Below, in pieces: positions 8,471-18,046 of a stretch of 64,000 nt of DNA. Made by a program: the position numbers and the translations under genes. Source of the stretch: Arsenophonus apicola (GTDB lineage Bacteria; Pseudomonadota; Gammaproteobacteria; Enterobacterales; Enterobacteriaceae); assembly GCF_020268605.1 (NCBI RefSeq), contig NZ_CP084222.1, positions 930,001 to 994,000 of the forward strand, given 5' to 3'. The notes under the pieces are model-generated. The model made no database searches. It was not told where the DNA came from and saw only the letters and a program-made list of their open reading frames with translations. Position 1 is the stretch's first letter; every line of letters starts with the position of its first letter.

Positions 8471-10483
8471 ATGACTATAGTTTCAAGCAACACAGTTAAT
8501 CAAACCTTATATTACAAGCCAAGTCAGCCTATTGAAAGGCCGTTTCCAACTTATCCTGAACTTCATGAAAAAGAAAAAAGAGCCAAAGCATTAGCAAATG
8601 CGCAAACGTTACTTTCAGAACAACCTAAAATTGTTCAAATTACCGTTAATAAACGCTTTGATACGTTATTAAAAGAACAGGGTCGTGAGCGTGCGAATGC
8701 TTATCTTGCTAAAAATTTTTGTGAACGGATATATCCAAGAATAGAACTTGTCACTAATCGTTATTGTGTAAGGAAAAAGAATGCAGAAACTTATCGATTT
8801 TTCAGTCGATTCAATCTGATACCCGATATGTCCCGAAAATCACTAGAATCATTGGCGTTTGATCTGTCGGGTTTTGTGTTTTTGGCACTCACTAATATCA
8901 GTAAAAACCGAACCGAAGAAAGCGATTTGAAAATAGCCTATCTTCTTTATCTTGAAGCCGCGACAATCACACGCGCATACCGTCAAGATCCCCCTCGCGC
9001 AGCTAAATTATTAAAACAATGTTTTAACGAAAAAGAGGCTTTTATCGCTATTGCGCAAATGACGTCTGAAAAATGGTGGTTAGGCCGTTTGCGTAAACAT
9101 GCGGCAAAGTGGCGAGAACATTTACAAATTGCGCTAACAAACGTCAGCAAGCGTACCAGCATTTATGCAAGCGCGATGACGAAGAGTGAGTGGAAAGAAC
9201 AGAAACGGCGGACCCGTGAATTTTTAAAATCCATGGAATTAGAGGACGAGGAAGGTAATCGCTTTAGTTTGATTGATAAATACTATGGCAGCGTAGCAAA
9301 TCCTGCCATTCGTCGTACTGAAATGATGGTACGAATTCGTGGTTTTGAAAATATCTGCAATGAACTCGGTTATATCGCTGAATTCTATACACTGACCGCC
9401 CCTTCAAAATATCATGCAACAACGATCCATGGTCATCGCAATAGAAAATGGAACGGTAGTAGCCCTGCGGATACTCAACGCTATTTAAGTCAAGTATGGA
9501 GTAAAATAAGAGCGAAATTGCATCGTAAGGATTTACGGATCTTTGGTATTCGCGTAGCAGAGCCCCATCATGATGCAACACCCCATTGGCACATGCTCCT
9601 TTTTATGTTGCCTGAACAAGCGGATAGTATCCGTGAAATTCTCAGAGAATATGCATTCCAAGAAGATGAAAGCGAGCTTTCTACCCTTAAAGCGAGGAAA
9701 GCACGTTTCCATGCTGAGGCCATTGATCCCGATAAAGGTTCAGCAACCGGTTATGTTGCTAAATACATTTCTAAAAATGTCGATGGTTACGCATTAGACG
9801 GCGAGCTTGACGATGAAAGTGGACGCCCTATGAAAGAAGCGGCAATGGCTGCCGCTGCATGGGCTGGTCGCTGGCGAATACGTCAGTTTCAATTTATTGG
9901 TGGCGCACCTGTTACCGTTTATCGTGAATTACGCAAGATGGCCGATCATGATACTGCGGTGGGGCTAGATGTGGAATTTGCCGCTGTACATGATGCTGCT
10001 GATTCAGGCGATTGGGCGGGTTATATCAACGCACAAGGTGGTCCGTTTGTGCGTCGTGACGATCTTATTGCTCGTTTATGGTATCAAGAAAGCGAAGAAA
10101 CCAACGCTTACGGTGAGGAAATCATACGGGTAAAAGGTGTGTTTTCGTCTTTAGTGGGTTCTGATAGCCCCATTATCACCCGACTCAAAAGCTGGAAGAT
10201 TGTTAAGAAGTTAGACGAAGCGATAGCGGAGTCTGCTTTTAGTGATGCGAATGCATCACCTAGGAGTTCTGTCAATAACTGTACGGGGGTTCTAAGTAAA
10301 GTTAAAGATAAAAAATATGCTGTGACGGAAATTGTGAGAAAAGCGAAGGAAATTGGCATCATTTTAGACCCAGAAAAGGACAAATTTATGATCCATGCAG
10401 TCGCCAGAGGGGCAATTTGTACTGGAAATGGTCAGCGAGTGAGGTTTCATGCGAATGGCCACATTCAAAAAAATAGTTATTAA
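8471..10483 (+). CDS. A: replication initiation endonuclease gpA (rolling circle)
   Basis: Nicks the phage origin and starts rolling-circle replication, the P2 gpA role. 670 residues if started at the ATG at 8471, preceded by TGAGG at good spacing; an earlier in-frame ATG at 8417 is less likely. The HUH metal site is visible as AEPHHDATPHWHMLLF, and the catalytic double-Tyr motif as YVAKYISKN. P2-type gpA cuts its origin within its own coding sequence; I could not locate the nick site. Confidence 0.93.
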   Translation: MTIVSSNTVNQTLYYKPSQPIERPFPTYPELHEKEKRAKALANAQTLLSEQPKIVQITVNKRFDTLLKEQGRERANAYLAKNFCERIYPRIELVTNRYCVRKKNAETYRFFSRFNLIPDMSRKSLESLAFDLSGFVFLALTNISKNRTEESDLKIAYLLYLEAATITRAYRQDPPRAAKLLKQCFNEKEAFIAIAQMTSEKWWLGRLRKHAAKWREHLQIALTNVSKRTSIYASAMTKSEWKEQKRRTREFLKSMELEDEEGNRFSLIDKYYGSVANPAIRRTEMMVRIRGFENICNELGYIAEFYTLTAPSKYHATTIHGHRNRKWNGSSPADTQRYLSQVWSKIRAKLHRKDLRIFGIRVAEPHHDATPHWHMLLFMLPEQADSIREILREYAFQEDESELSTLKARKARFHAEAIDPDKGSATGYVAKYISKNVDGYALDGELDDESGRPMKEAAMAAAAWAGRWRIRQFQFIGGAPVTVYRELRKMADHDTAVGLDVEFAAVHDAADSGDWAGYINAQGGPFVRRDDLIARLWYQESEETNAYGEEIIRVKGVFSSLVGSDSPIITRLKSWKIVKKLDEAIAESAFSDANASPRSSVNNCTGVLSKVKDKKYAVTEIVRKAKEIGIILDPEKDKFMIHAVARGAICTGNGQRVRFHANGHIQKNSY

Positions 10484-10598
10484 ATCAGATAAACAGCTAA
10501 AAATCCGCGAGAAATTAACTAATGCAATGGCTCGTATCCAACAACGGATCGAAGAAAATGGCAAAAACAACATCAGAGTGCATAGCAGAGCAACGTAA
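10455..10598 (+). CDS. possible 47-residue basic protein overlapping the end of gene A
   Basis: Frame MATFKKIVIKSDKQ... to HSRAT, overlapping the last 29 bases of gene A in another frame. Very basic and helical (QLKIREKLTNAMARIQQRIE). Short basic proteins occur at this place in P2-like phages, but no family was recognised. A second, shorter frame (MAKTTSECIAEQRKKQKR, from 10558) overlaps its end and may be the remnant of another small gene. Low confidence. Confidence 0.4.
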   Translation: MATFKKIVIKSDKQLKIREKLTNAMARIQQRIEENGKNNIRVHSRAT

Positions 10599-10844
10599 AA
10601 AGCAAAAAAGATAATGTTGAAAAATAATTGCGCTGATCCGCAGACCATCGCGATAGCCTTACGAAATGAATGAGTATATTCAGCTTGTTGGCTAACAAAA
10701 GGTTAGCTTGAATTGAGGTTAGATAATTTTGTCTAGACGTGTCACAAAACAGATAGTTTATTAATAAATTATATGAAATTGTAATTAGCACAAATTTTTA
10801 TTAATTTCTGTAATATAGTGTTTTCTAATGACTTTATTTATGTA

Positions 10845-10864
10845 TACTGTATATATGTACAGTA
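10845..10864. promoter_or_regulatory. LexA (SOS) box inside the prophage
   Basis: TACTGTATATATGTACAGTA fits the LexA consensus TACTG(TA)5CAGTA with one deviation. It lies 19 bases before the start of the 67-residue gene at 10884. In phage 186 the antirepressor gene tum is under LexA control at the equivalent place, after gene A and before cos. Confidence 0.92.
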
Positions 10865-10883
10865 TAAAAATGGGAATTTGAGT

Positions 10884-11087
10884 ATGAGCGATTTTTTTTC
10901 AGAGTCAGTCGTGTTTGAGCGTATTAGTGTTATTGCAAAACTGGCGAGTTTAGAGTGTTGCAACCATTATGAGCGTCAAGTTGTACTCATACTGATTACC
11001 GAGCTTGCGGACAATGCAAGAGAAAAAATAGTCAAAAAGAACAACCAAAATTTAGACGGCTTTGTAGCCGTCCTGAATCAAGCATAA
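10884..11087 (+). CDS. SOS-controlled 67-residue protein, candidate antirepressor
   Basis: The longer frame from 10818 would include the LexA box, so the start MSDFFSESVVFERISV at 10884 is preferred. The small, mostly helical product (FERISVIAKLASLECCNHYERQ) matches no family I recognise. Its position corresponds to tum of phage 186, which inactivates CI when LexA is cleaved, so a prophage-induction role is likely by analogy only. Its 3' end overlaps the convergent ogr gene by 56 bases. Confidence 0.7.
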   Translation: MSDFFSESVVFERISVIAKLASLECCNHYERQVVLILITELADNAREKIVKKNNQNLDGFVAVLNQA

Positions 11088-11409
11088 AACAATCATGCAG
11101 TTTTGATGTTAATAAGTCCAGCGCCAACTGGCGCTGTTTAGTATTAAAATTCTCAATCATTGATTGAATCAAGTCATTAGAATGGGCGCTAGGGCTTATC
11201 GTGTGGCTAAATGTCAGATTTAAAACAAAAGTGTGACCACATTCAACATCATTACAAGCGCAGTAAAGGTCTGAAATTTCACGATGTTTACGATTTGATT
11301 TGCGAATTGTCGCACGTTGTCCGCAAATGGGGCAGAATATTTTTAATACTCTCACGTTCCAGACCTCCGATTGATAATAACGACTTAATTTTACCTTATT
11401 TTTAGACAT
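11032..11409 (-). CDS. ogr: Ogr/Delta-type late-gene activator
   Basis: Zinc-binding activator of P2-family late promoters that contacts the alpha subunit of RNA polymerase. The finger is FCPICGQRAT ... CNDVECGHTF and follows exactly the Ogr spacing C-x2-C-x22-C-x4-C, followed by the conserved LTFSHTISPSA segment. 125 residues, longer than P2 Ogr (72), with an extra C-terminal tail. Its ATG overlaps the TAA of the portal gene (TAATG), so it is translated from the Q transcript. Confidence 0.92.
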   Translation of the reverse strand: MSKNKVKLSRYYQSEVWNVRVLKIFCPICGQRATIRKSNRKHREISDLYCACNDVECGHTFVLNLTFSHTISPSAHSNDLIQSMIENFNTKQRQLALDLLTSKLHDCFMLDSGRLQSRLNFGCSF

Positions 11410-12440
11410 TATTCATTTTCCTTGGTGATATTTTGACGAAAAATTAATTTAAGTGATTCATTCCTACCGACTTCATTATTTATGGCATTCATGAATAGAT
11501 TTTGAACAGGGATTACTTCATCTTGTCGATAGGCTTCCCTTGCTTTTAATGGGTCACCTAAACCGCCAGAGCCTAAGCCGGGAATGATGCCAGCAAGCCC
11601 AGCAGGGAAACGATGTGCATTTAAAACGTCTTGTGCGCTGATACTTTTTACATTGCTAAATTCATCGTTTGCTGAAATATCACCAACGGGAATAAATTTA
11701 ATGCCATCAGGGTCACCATTTGGCACACTAACAAACATCGTTTCAAAATTGCCGATTCCCTTACTTTGGCTGAGTTTTTGAATAATTTGTTCTTCAACTT
11801 CATCAGTCATGTTTGGGTCATTGCAATAAATCATACCGCCTGTATGTGCACCGTTGTGGTAATAACGACGACGAAATATGGTTGCTTCACTGTTTAGTAA
11901 TGCCGCATGAATACCGCCGATGTAATCCGGTAAACCGTAGACTTGCTGTTGTGGGTCATACATTTTGATGTAAATAATATCGTCAGGCTTATAAGCCAGC
12001 GGCTCACCTTCTTGTAAAATGACAAAATCCCCATCTTTGCGGCGTCGCAAGTAAAGTGAGGGTAAAACCGCTAATCCGATTATCTCCCCCCAACCGTTAC
12101 GCACTTTTAAAATTGCCACATCACCGAACAGAAAATAATTAAAAACGGCCGCTTTTAATTGCTCATGAGTTAGGCCACCGCCGATATAGTCACTCGTCAC
12201 CATATTATGACGAGCGTAAAGCACACCGCCATGCTGTCCATTTAAATTAACGAGCTGTGCGAGTGCTTCACGGTCAATCGGGGGTGTCCAGTGGTCAAAC
12301 TCGTTGTCATACCAAATATTTTTATAGTCAGTATGCGTTGTTAGAATGGGCGTAGGCTTACCCAGTGTGATACTAAACCCTTTTGATGGTGCTTTTTTTG
12401 ACTGCACCATTTGAGTATTTGAATTCCGTTTCTTTTTCAT
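11409..12440 (-). CDS. Q: portal protein gpQ
   Basis: Forms the dodecameric portal through which DNA enters and leaves the capsid. 343 residues (P2 Q is 344). Family segments WTPPIDREALAQLVNLNGQH, then LGDPLKAREAYRQDEVIPVQ near the C terminus. Transcribed leftward with P, opposite to the O-N-M-L set, as in P2. Confidence 0.95.
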   Translation of the reverse strand: MKKKRNSNTQMVQSKKAPSKGFSITLGKPTPILTTHTDYKNIWYDNEFDHWTPPIDREALAQLVNLNGQHGGVLYARHNMVTSDYIGGGLTHEQLKAAVFNYFLFGDVAILKVRNGWGEIIGLAVLPSLYLRRRKDGDFVILQEGEPLAYKPDDIIYIKMYDPQQQVYGLPDYIGGIHAALLNSEATIFRRRYYHNGAHTGGMIYCNDPNMTDEVEEQIIQKLSQSKGIGNFETMFVSVPNGDPDGIKFIPVGDISANDEFSNVKSISAQDVLNAHRFPAGLAGIIPGLGSGGLGDPLKAREAYRQDEVIPVQNLFMNAINNEVGRNESLKLIFRQNITKENE

Positions 12441-14227
12441 TATGCCGCCTTCGATAAAATATATTTAGATTTGCGCTTTTTATCCGTATTAAGCGGCTCT
12501 TTGATCACGGCGTGAGACGTTGCCCAAAAAACGTCAGCGTGGCCTGTTTCCTGTGTTCTATCGGCAACGAAAGTCATTGCGCCCCCTTTGCCCGTCATGG
12601 TGTGTCTGATACATAAAAATGACGCAGGGATTTCTTTCTGATCCCTATCCCACTCGATACGTTGCTCATCAACGATATCTATCATTTTCATGACAAGTTG
12701 TGTTTTCATTTGTAAGCTGTAAAGAATAGGTTGTGTGATCCGTGGTGCAAAATCTTGTACCATTTCATACACAGATTGACCTATCCCTGTTGTATCGATA
12801 CCGATATGAGTAAAGCGATATTTCTTTGTTAAATCTTCAATTAGTTTGGCTTGGTGTCGCCAGCTAAAGCCCTGCCAGTAAAATGTCGCTAATACTCTGA
12901 AAACTTCCGGTGCCATTATCGGTGGCGCTACAATCACAAATGTTGAGGTATCGCCAGAGCGAGCGGGGTCATAGCCGCCCCACACTTCGCGGTTACCGAA
13001 TGGGCGCGGTTCTTTTGGCTTGTGGTCCTCCCATAAATTAATATCTACACCGCATTTTTCGAGTTGATCATATTTAAAAACGGATGCGCCACTGTCGATA
13101 AAGACACACATATACAACATGTTAAAGGTGTCAGTGTTATAGCGCTGGCGTAATTTATCAATCGATGCTAAGTTAAAGCCGCCTTTAATTGCATCTTCAA
13201 GGGTAATAACATAGCGCCATTGACCATCAGGGCAATCACGACCACCGTCGCGCATTTCATCTTCACTTGGAAACTCAACTTTTTTACGCTTTGGATCATT
13301 GCCGCGCCATTCATCACCCATCCAAAATTTATAACCTGCATGCGTTTTAGAACTCGGTGTTGATAAATATGTAGTACGCCATTTGTCGTGTGTCGCCATC
13401 GCTGATGCAACGTCATTTAAGCGTTTGAAATCAGGCACCCACAAGTATTCATCACAGTACAAATGACCACTGTAAGATTGAGCCGTATTTTTATTGGTAG
13501 AAAGAAAGCGTAACTCTGCACCATTACTTAATCGGATGGGGTTACCTGTTAATGTCACACCAAAAAACTTCTCGGCAATATTGACAATATAAGACCGAAA
13601 AACTTCGGCCTGTGGGCGTGATGCAGATAGAAAGATTTGCGGATCACCCGTTAAACAGGCATTTTCAAACGCTTCAAAAGCAAAGTACCATGTCGCCCCG
13701 ATTTGACGACTTTTTAGAATGTTACGGATCGCTTTTGTAATGTTAATGCGCAGATGTTTTTGATAACCAAATAGCATTTCATCAGCGAATTTCTGAAAAT
13801 CTTCCTCAGTAATACCGGATATATCGTTTTTCCTGTACCGCTTTTTCTTTTTAGGTTTATCGTCACTATCCAACAAATAATCGCCACGCCCTTGCATTTC
13901 ATCCGATTGTGCTTTGAGTGCAACTATTTTTTCCGTGTGCTTATTGGCTTGCGCCATTAATTTAACGTGATGGGCAATAAGGCGATCGAGTTCGTCTTGT
14001 TCTAACTCTGTCTTTTTATCACGGCCTGTTAAAAGCACAATTCGACGATTAATTGCCTCAATAACCGTTTCATGACTGAGCATGGCTGCCCAGTCCCATT
14101 TTTGTGCCCAATAGTAAACGATCCGTCGATTGGGCAAGCCTAATTCGTCCGCAATTTCAGCAGGCGTGTAATGTCGTAAATACAGGGATTTAGCGACTTG
14201 TATTTTTGCATCGTTATATTTAGCCAT
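12440..14227 (-). CDS. P: terminase large subunit gpP
   Basis: ATPase and nuclease that packages DNA into the prohead. 595 residues (P2 P is 590). The N terminus has the family helix-turn-helix (HYTPAEIADELGLPNRRIVY). The ATPase part shows RNILKSRQIGATWYFAFEAF (Walker A-like) and HLYCDEYLWVP (Walker B-like). The nuclease part starts at GGYDPARSGDTSTFV. Its stop overlaps the start of Q. Confidence 0.96.
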   Translation of the reverse strand: MAKYNDAKIQVAKSLYLRHYTPAEIADELGLPNRRIVYYWAQKWDWAAMLSHETVIEAINRRIVLLTGRDKKTELEQDELDRLIAHHVKLMAQANKHTEKIVALKAQSDEMQGRGDYLLDSDDKPKKKKRYRKNDISGITEEDFQKFADEMLFGYQKHLRINITKAIRNILKSRQIGATWYFAFEAFENACLTGDPQIFLSASRPQAEVFRSYIVNIAEKFFGVTLTGNPIRLSNGAELRFLSTNKNTAQSYSGHLYCDEYLWVPDFKRLNDVASAMATHDKWRTTYLSTPSSKTHAGYKFWMGDEWRGNDPKRKKVEFPSEDEMRDGGRDCPDGQWRYVITLEDAIKGGFNLASIDKLRQRYNTDTFNMLYMCVFIDSGASVFKYDQLEKCGVDINLWEDHKPKEPRPFGNREVWGGYDPARSGDTSTFVIVAPPIMAPEVFRVLATFYWQGFSWRHQAKLIEDLTKKYRFTHIGIDTTGIGQSVYEMVQDFAPRITQPILYSLQMKTQLVMKMIDIVDEQRIEWDRDQKEIPASFLCIRHTMTGKGGAMTFVADRTQETGHADVFWATSHAVIKEPLNTDKKRKSKYILSKAA

Positions 14228-14391
14228 AATGCAAACATTGTGCCTCGACCTTTAATCGCTGGCATCAAGATGCTTTCGGCAAAGGATTTATAACCGAATT
14301 GAACGGGTCGCCAGTGAAAGAAATGTGGGCGATACTAAAAACCTAACGAAATGGAAGCAAATTTACCCATGGATGGGAGCAACATGTAAAT

Positions 14392-15237
14392 ATGTCTCAA
14401 TTAATGACAAATTGGATTTGCATCGCGACTGAGGGTGACACGGTTGACGGTCGAAAAATTGAGGCTTCATGGATAGCGGAAGCCGCTGAACTTTACGATG
14501 CGAATGTATATACCGCCTGTATTTGGCCTGAGCATGAGCGCTATTTTGGTTCAATGGGTGAGGTATTAGCCGTTAAGGCTGAGAGAGATAAAGATGGGGT
14601 ATTAAGGTTATATGCTCAATTGTGCCCAAATCACCATCTATTACAAGCCAATCGCGACGGGCAACTTCTATTTACCTCTGCAGAGTTTACACCTGATGGT
14701 AACTTTAGAGGCACAGGCAAAACGTATTTAGAGGGGCTTGGTGTTACCTGTTCTCCCGCAAGTATTGGAACAACACGATTACGCTTTAAATCAGGAAAAA
14801 ACCAATATCGATACGGCTCACTGAAACCGCTTGTTATCGATGAAGTTAAACAGTTTAAGGACAAAATAAAAATGGCTAAAGAGAAAAAAAGCGGTTGGAA
14901 AAGTTTTTTCAATATTGAAGATTCAAACGATGGTGGTTCATCTTCTACCGATGAAATCACACTGGAAAATATTAAAGAAGCAATTCAGGATCTCCACACA
15001 CGATTGATTGCAATTGAACAGCGCCTTTCTACAACAGAAACCGATGTTGAAGAAGTTCAAGAAGACATTGAAGTCGTCAAAGACGTTGTTGATACCGCAG
15101 AATTCAAGCAGTTAACAGACAATATTTCAAATATTGTTAGAAATTTCAGTAAACTAGACTCTAAGGTAACGAGGTTACCCAGCAAAAACCCGCGCGGTGA
15201 TAAAAATAAAGAAAAACGTTTCAATCACTTAGTTTAA
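14392..15237 (+). CDS. O: capsid scaffolding protein and maturation protease gpO
   Basis: Scaffold for prohead assembly, with an N-terminal protease that matures capsid proteins. 281 residues (P2 O is 284). The N terminus reads CIATEGDTVDGRKIEASWI, and the catalytic Ser is likely in LLFTSAEFTPDG near residue 97. A coiled-coil-like acidic stretch lies at about 190-250. It is divergent from P; the 164-bp gap should hold the two late promoters activated by Ogr, but I could not find a clear TGT-N12-ACA box. Confidence 0.93.
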   Translation: MSQLMTNWICIATEGDTVDGRKIEASWIAEAAELYDANVYTACIWPEHERYFGSMGEVLAVKAERDKDGVLRLYAQLCPNHHLLQANRDGQLLFTSAEFTPDGNFRGTGKTYLEGLGVTCSPASIGTTRLRFKSGKNQYRYGSLKPLVIDEVKQFKDKIKMAKEKKSGWKSFFNIEDSNDGGSSSTDEITLENIKEAIQDLHTRLIAIEQRLSTTETDVEEVQEDIEVVKDVVDTAEFKQLTDNISNIVRNFSKLDSKVTRLPSKNPRGDKNKEKRFNHLV

Positions 15238-15292
15238 TGCTGCTTAATTAAACTAAAAATTTGAAATTGGAAAAATTAGGAGAGGGATTTCC

Positions 15293-16318
15293 ATGTTATT
15301 AAACCAAAAAGCGCGTGAGTTTCTACATAATTATGCAATTGCGTTAGCTAGCGAAGTTGGCGTTGATGATGTATCGCGTTATTTTGCAATTACTGACCCA
15401 AAAGAAACACAATTGCGCGATGCGTTGTTAGAGTCAGTTGATTTTCTTAGCATGATCAACGTGCAATACGTCGACCAGCTGCAAGGCCAAGTAGTGACCA
15501 CAGGTAACCCCGGTATTTACACAGGGCGTCGTAAATCTGGTCGTTTCTCACGTAACTTAGATGTTGATGGTAATACTTATCAACTTTATGAAACAGATTC
15601 GTGCGCTGCGCTAACATGGCATTTATTGTCTGTTTGGGCTAACTCAGGTAGTGAAGATGAGTTTTTCCAAAAAATGCAAGGTTTTACACTGAAATCCTTT
15701 GCATTAGATCAATTACGTATTGGTTTTAATGGAACACATGTTGCCGATGATACGGATCCGAAAAAATATCCAAACGGTGAGGATGTTAATATCGGTTGGC
15801 ATGCTATCGCTAAGAAATGGGATGGTGGTAAACAAGTTATCACAACACCTATTACATTAGATGAAAAAGGTGATTTTAAATCGTTGGATGCAATGGCACA
15901 GGATATTGTCAATAGCTGCATTCCAGCAGAGTTTCGCAATGACCCGCGTTTGGTAGTACTTGTCGGGGCTGATTTGGTCGCGGCAGAACAATATCGCTTA
16001 TACCAAGCGGCAGACCGTCCAACAGAGAAGATTGCGGCACAAATGCTAGGTTCAACCATTGCAGGTCGTACAGCCATTATTCCGCCATTTATGCCGGGTA
16101 AACGTATGGTAGTTACACCATTAGCTAACTTGCATCTGTACACGCAAAGTGGTACCGGTCAGCGTAAGGCTGAATTTGTTGAAGACCGCAAGCAATTTGA
16201 AAATAAATATCTGCGTAATGAAGGGTATGCGCTTGAATATCCGCAGTTGTACGGTGCTTATGATGAAAGTGCGGTAACCATTGGTAAATTAGAAGAACCC
16301 AAGGAAACCGTAGAGTAA
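15293..16318 (+). CDS. N: major capsid protein gpN
   Basis: Main head protein, 341 residues (P2 N is 357). Family start LLNQKAREFLHNYAIALASE and the conserved GRRKSGRFSR segment near residue 78. AGGAGAGG precedes the ATG. Its stop TAA overlaps the start of M (TAATG). Confidence 0.95.
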   Translation: MLLNQKAREFLHNYAIALASEVGVDDVSRYFAITDPKETQLRDALLESVDFLSMINVQYVDQLQGQVVTTGNPGIYTGRRKSGRFSRNLDVDGNTYQLYETDSCAALTWHLLSVWANSGSEDEFFQKMQGFTLKSFALDQLRIGFNGTHVADDTDPKKYPNGEDVNIGWHAIAKKWDGGKQVITTPITLDEKGDFKSLDAMAQDIVNSCIPAEFRNDPRLVVLVGADLVAAEQYRLYQAADRPTEKIAAQMLGSTIAGRTAIIPPFMPGKRMVVTPLANLHLYTQSGTGQRKAEFVEDRKQFENKYLRNEGYALEYPQLYGAYDESAVTIGKLEEPKETVE

Positions 16319-17025
16319 TGCTATCACCCGCACAGCGCCACCGCCAAGCTGTAGAGCTACGCCAAAAGCTAGAACGGCAAGAAGCCGTCACTATCTTCGA
16401 TGGTGGCAGTATGCACTTACAAGCGAGGGCGATTGAGCGGGATGTCAAAAGACTGCGTGAGCAACCGACAACAGCAGACAGAATAGAGATGAAAAAGCAG
16501 GAGTTACTCCCCGCTTATCTTCCCACCGCTGAACGTTATTTGTCCGAGGGCGAAGTGTATCGAAACCCGATTTTTGCTTACTGCACAATTTGGCTATTTG
16601 ATGTGGGGGCGTTCGATAAAGGATTGGACTGGGCGGATATCGCTATAGAGCAAGGACAGCTCACCCCTGACAATTTCCGCAGTAATTTTCCGGCCTTTGT
16701 CGCTGATACCATATTAGCGTGGGCACACTTAGAAAATGAAACGGGGAACAGTATCGAACCTTATTTTTCACGCACATTTAAAAATGTCACTGAAAAGTGG
16801 AAGGTGCATGAAAAAATCAGGGCAAAATACTACAAATTTGCAGCATTGAATTTGCTAAGAAGCAATATCAATGAAAATGCGAAAGCCAGTGCCATTGATT
16901 GTGTTGATACATTGGAACAAGCCGCATCATACATGCAAAAAGCACGACAGCTTAATCCTAAAGTGGGTGTTAATACGCACTTAAAACGAATAGCTATGCG
17001 CATTCGAGCATTAACCGCCGAATAA
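16318..17025 (+). CDS. M: terminase small subunit gpM
   Basis: Endonuclease/recognition subunit that cuts cos with gpP. 235 residues (P2 M is 247). Typical start MLSPAQRHRQAVELRQKL and the conserved FDVGAFDKGLDWADIAIEQG segment. Translationally coupled to N. Confidence 0.94.
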   Translation: MLSPAQRHRQAVELRQKLERQEAVTIFDGGSMHLQARAIERDVKRLREQPTTADRIEMKKQELLPAYLPTAERYLSEGEVYRNPIFAYCTIWLFDVGAFDKGLDWADIAIEQGQLTPDNFRSNFPAFVADTILAWAHLENETGNSIEPYFSRTFKNVTEKWKVHEKIRAKYYKFAALNLLRSNINENAKASAIDCVDTLEQAASYMQKARQLNPKVGVNTHLKRIAMRIRALTAE

Positions 17026-17123
17026 AAACGACTACCGCAAGCCAAACGGGCGCGGTGGAGGCAAAGCAAATTGATTGCGATTGACCATGGAAACCGGACA
17101 GCCCGTTTTTTACAAGGAGTGTT

Positions 17124-17576
17124 ATGTTTAACGGCAACGACTTAAATTATCAGGATAATCCGATTATTAATGATGGTTTTTGGCCTGATTTGAATTTGGA
17201 AGATTTTCAAAAACAACGGCAGGTGCCCTTGGATTTAGATGTCGATTTGCTAACGGACTCACTATTAGCCAGTGCTGCCGAGATTAATTTATCGCTGGCG
17301 TCATTGAAATCGCAGTTAATGGTAATGGGGTATAAAACAGCTAATGACGTGCCAGGTGTAAAAGCCAATGGACAAAATGCGCTTTCTGCACAGTATAAAA
17401 AAGCGGTCTATGCTCGAGCCAAAGCGGATTTAATCGGCGAATACACTTCAATTGTGAGCCGAGCACCTAATCAACAGCAAGAAAGCCCCGAAGTCCGCAT
17501 TAGATTACTCGCAGAAGCCGCCTTTGTTATTCGTAATATGAAAGGCTTAAAACGTGTAACGGTAGCAATGATATGA
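17124..17576 (+). CDS. L: head completion protein gpL
   Basis: Stabilises DNA-filled heads before tail joining. 150 residues (P2 L is 169). Segments NDGFWPDLNLEDFQKQRQVP and AVYARAKADLIGEY are family-like. AAGGAG precedes the ATG, and the end overlaps the next start (ATGA). Confidence 0.92.
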   Translation: MFNGNDLNYQDNPIINDGFWPDLNLEDFQKQRQVPLDLDVDLLTDSLLASAAEINLSLASLKSQLMVMGYKTANDVPGVKANGQNALSAQYKKAVYARAKADLIGEYTSIVSRAPNQQQESPEVRIRLLAEAAFVIRNMKGLKRVTVAMI

Positions 17577-18046
17577 GTAAATTACAACGTCTCACCCAAT
17601 TTTTAAAAACCAATTTGCCGGACCGCGTCTGTAAGGTCGAGTTTAGCAGCGAAATGGATGAAATACAGTTCATTCCGGCTCACAAAGATTTAGGCTTAGA
17701 ACAGTATCAAATGATGATACAGCAATATATTGCAATAATTGCGTGGGGACGATTCCCATATCGTGAGCTTGATCCACGTTATATACCCCTTTTGATTGAT
17801 GCGTGGTTTGCAAAGCAAGATAACGAATTAGGCGATAGTAATATTGCACAAGAGCCACCCAGTATGGCTATTGACATAGATGGGGAGCATGCAGAAATTA
17901 TCGTTTCTTTGTCGATTTCTGAACCAATAGTAATGAAGGAAGACCAAAAAGGAATCGTCCCGTTTGATGGTAAGCGCTGGTCTTTAACTAAAACTGATTT
18001 GTGGCTAGCTGAACAGGCGGAAATTTATAGTGAGATAGAAACATAA
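17573..18046 (+). CDS. tail completion protein, gpR family
   Basis: 157 residues (P2 R is 155), start MSKLQRLTQFLKTNLPDRVC, with conserved WGRFPYRELDP...LLIDAW. In P2 the R and S products finish the tail. Overlaps L at its start and the next gene at its stop (TAATG). Confidence 0.82.
   Translation: MSKLQRLTQFLKTNLPDRVCKVEFSSEMDEIQFIPAHKDLGLEQYQMMIQQYIAIIAWGRFPYRELDPRYIPLLIDAWFAKQDNELGDSNIAQEPPSMAIDIDGEHAEIIVSLSISEPIVMKEDQKGIVPFDGKRWSLTKTDLWLAEQAEIYSEIET

Noticed and set aside
10599..10844. Phage cos site expected between gene A and Q
   Set aside because: I could not find a sequence resembling the GC-rich P2 cos end; only AT-rich DNA without clear symmetry is visible.
14228..14391. Ogr-binding boxes (TGT-N12-ACA) between P and O
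   Set aside because: No clear match on reading both strands, although late promoters should lie here.
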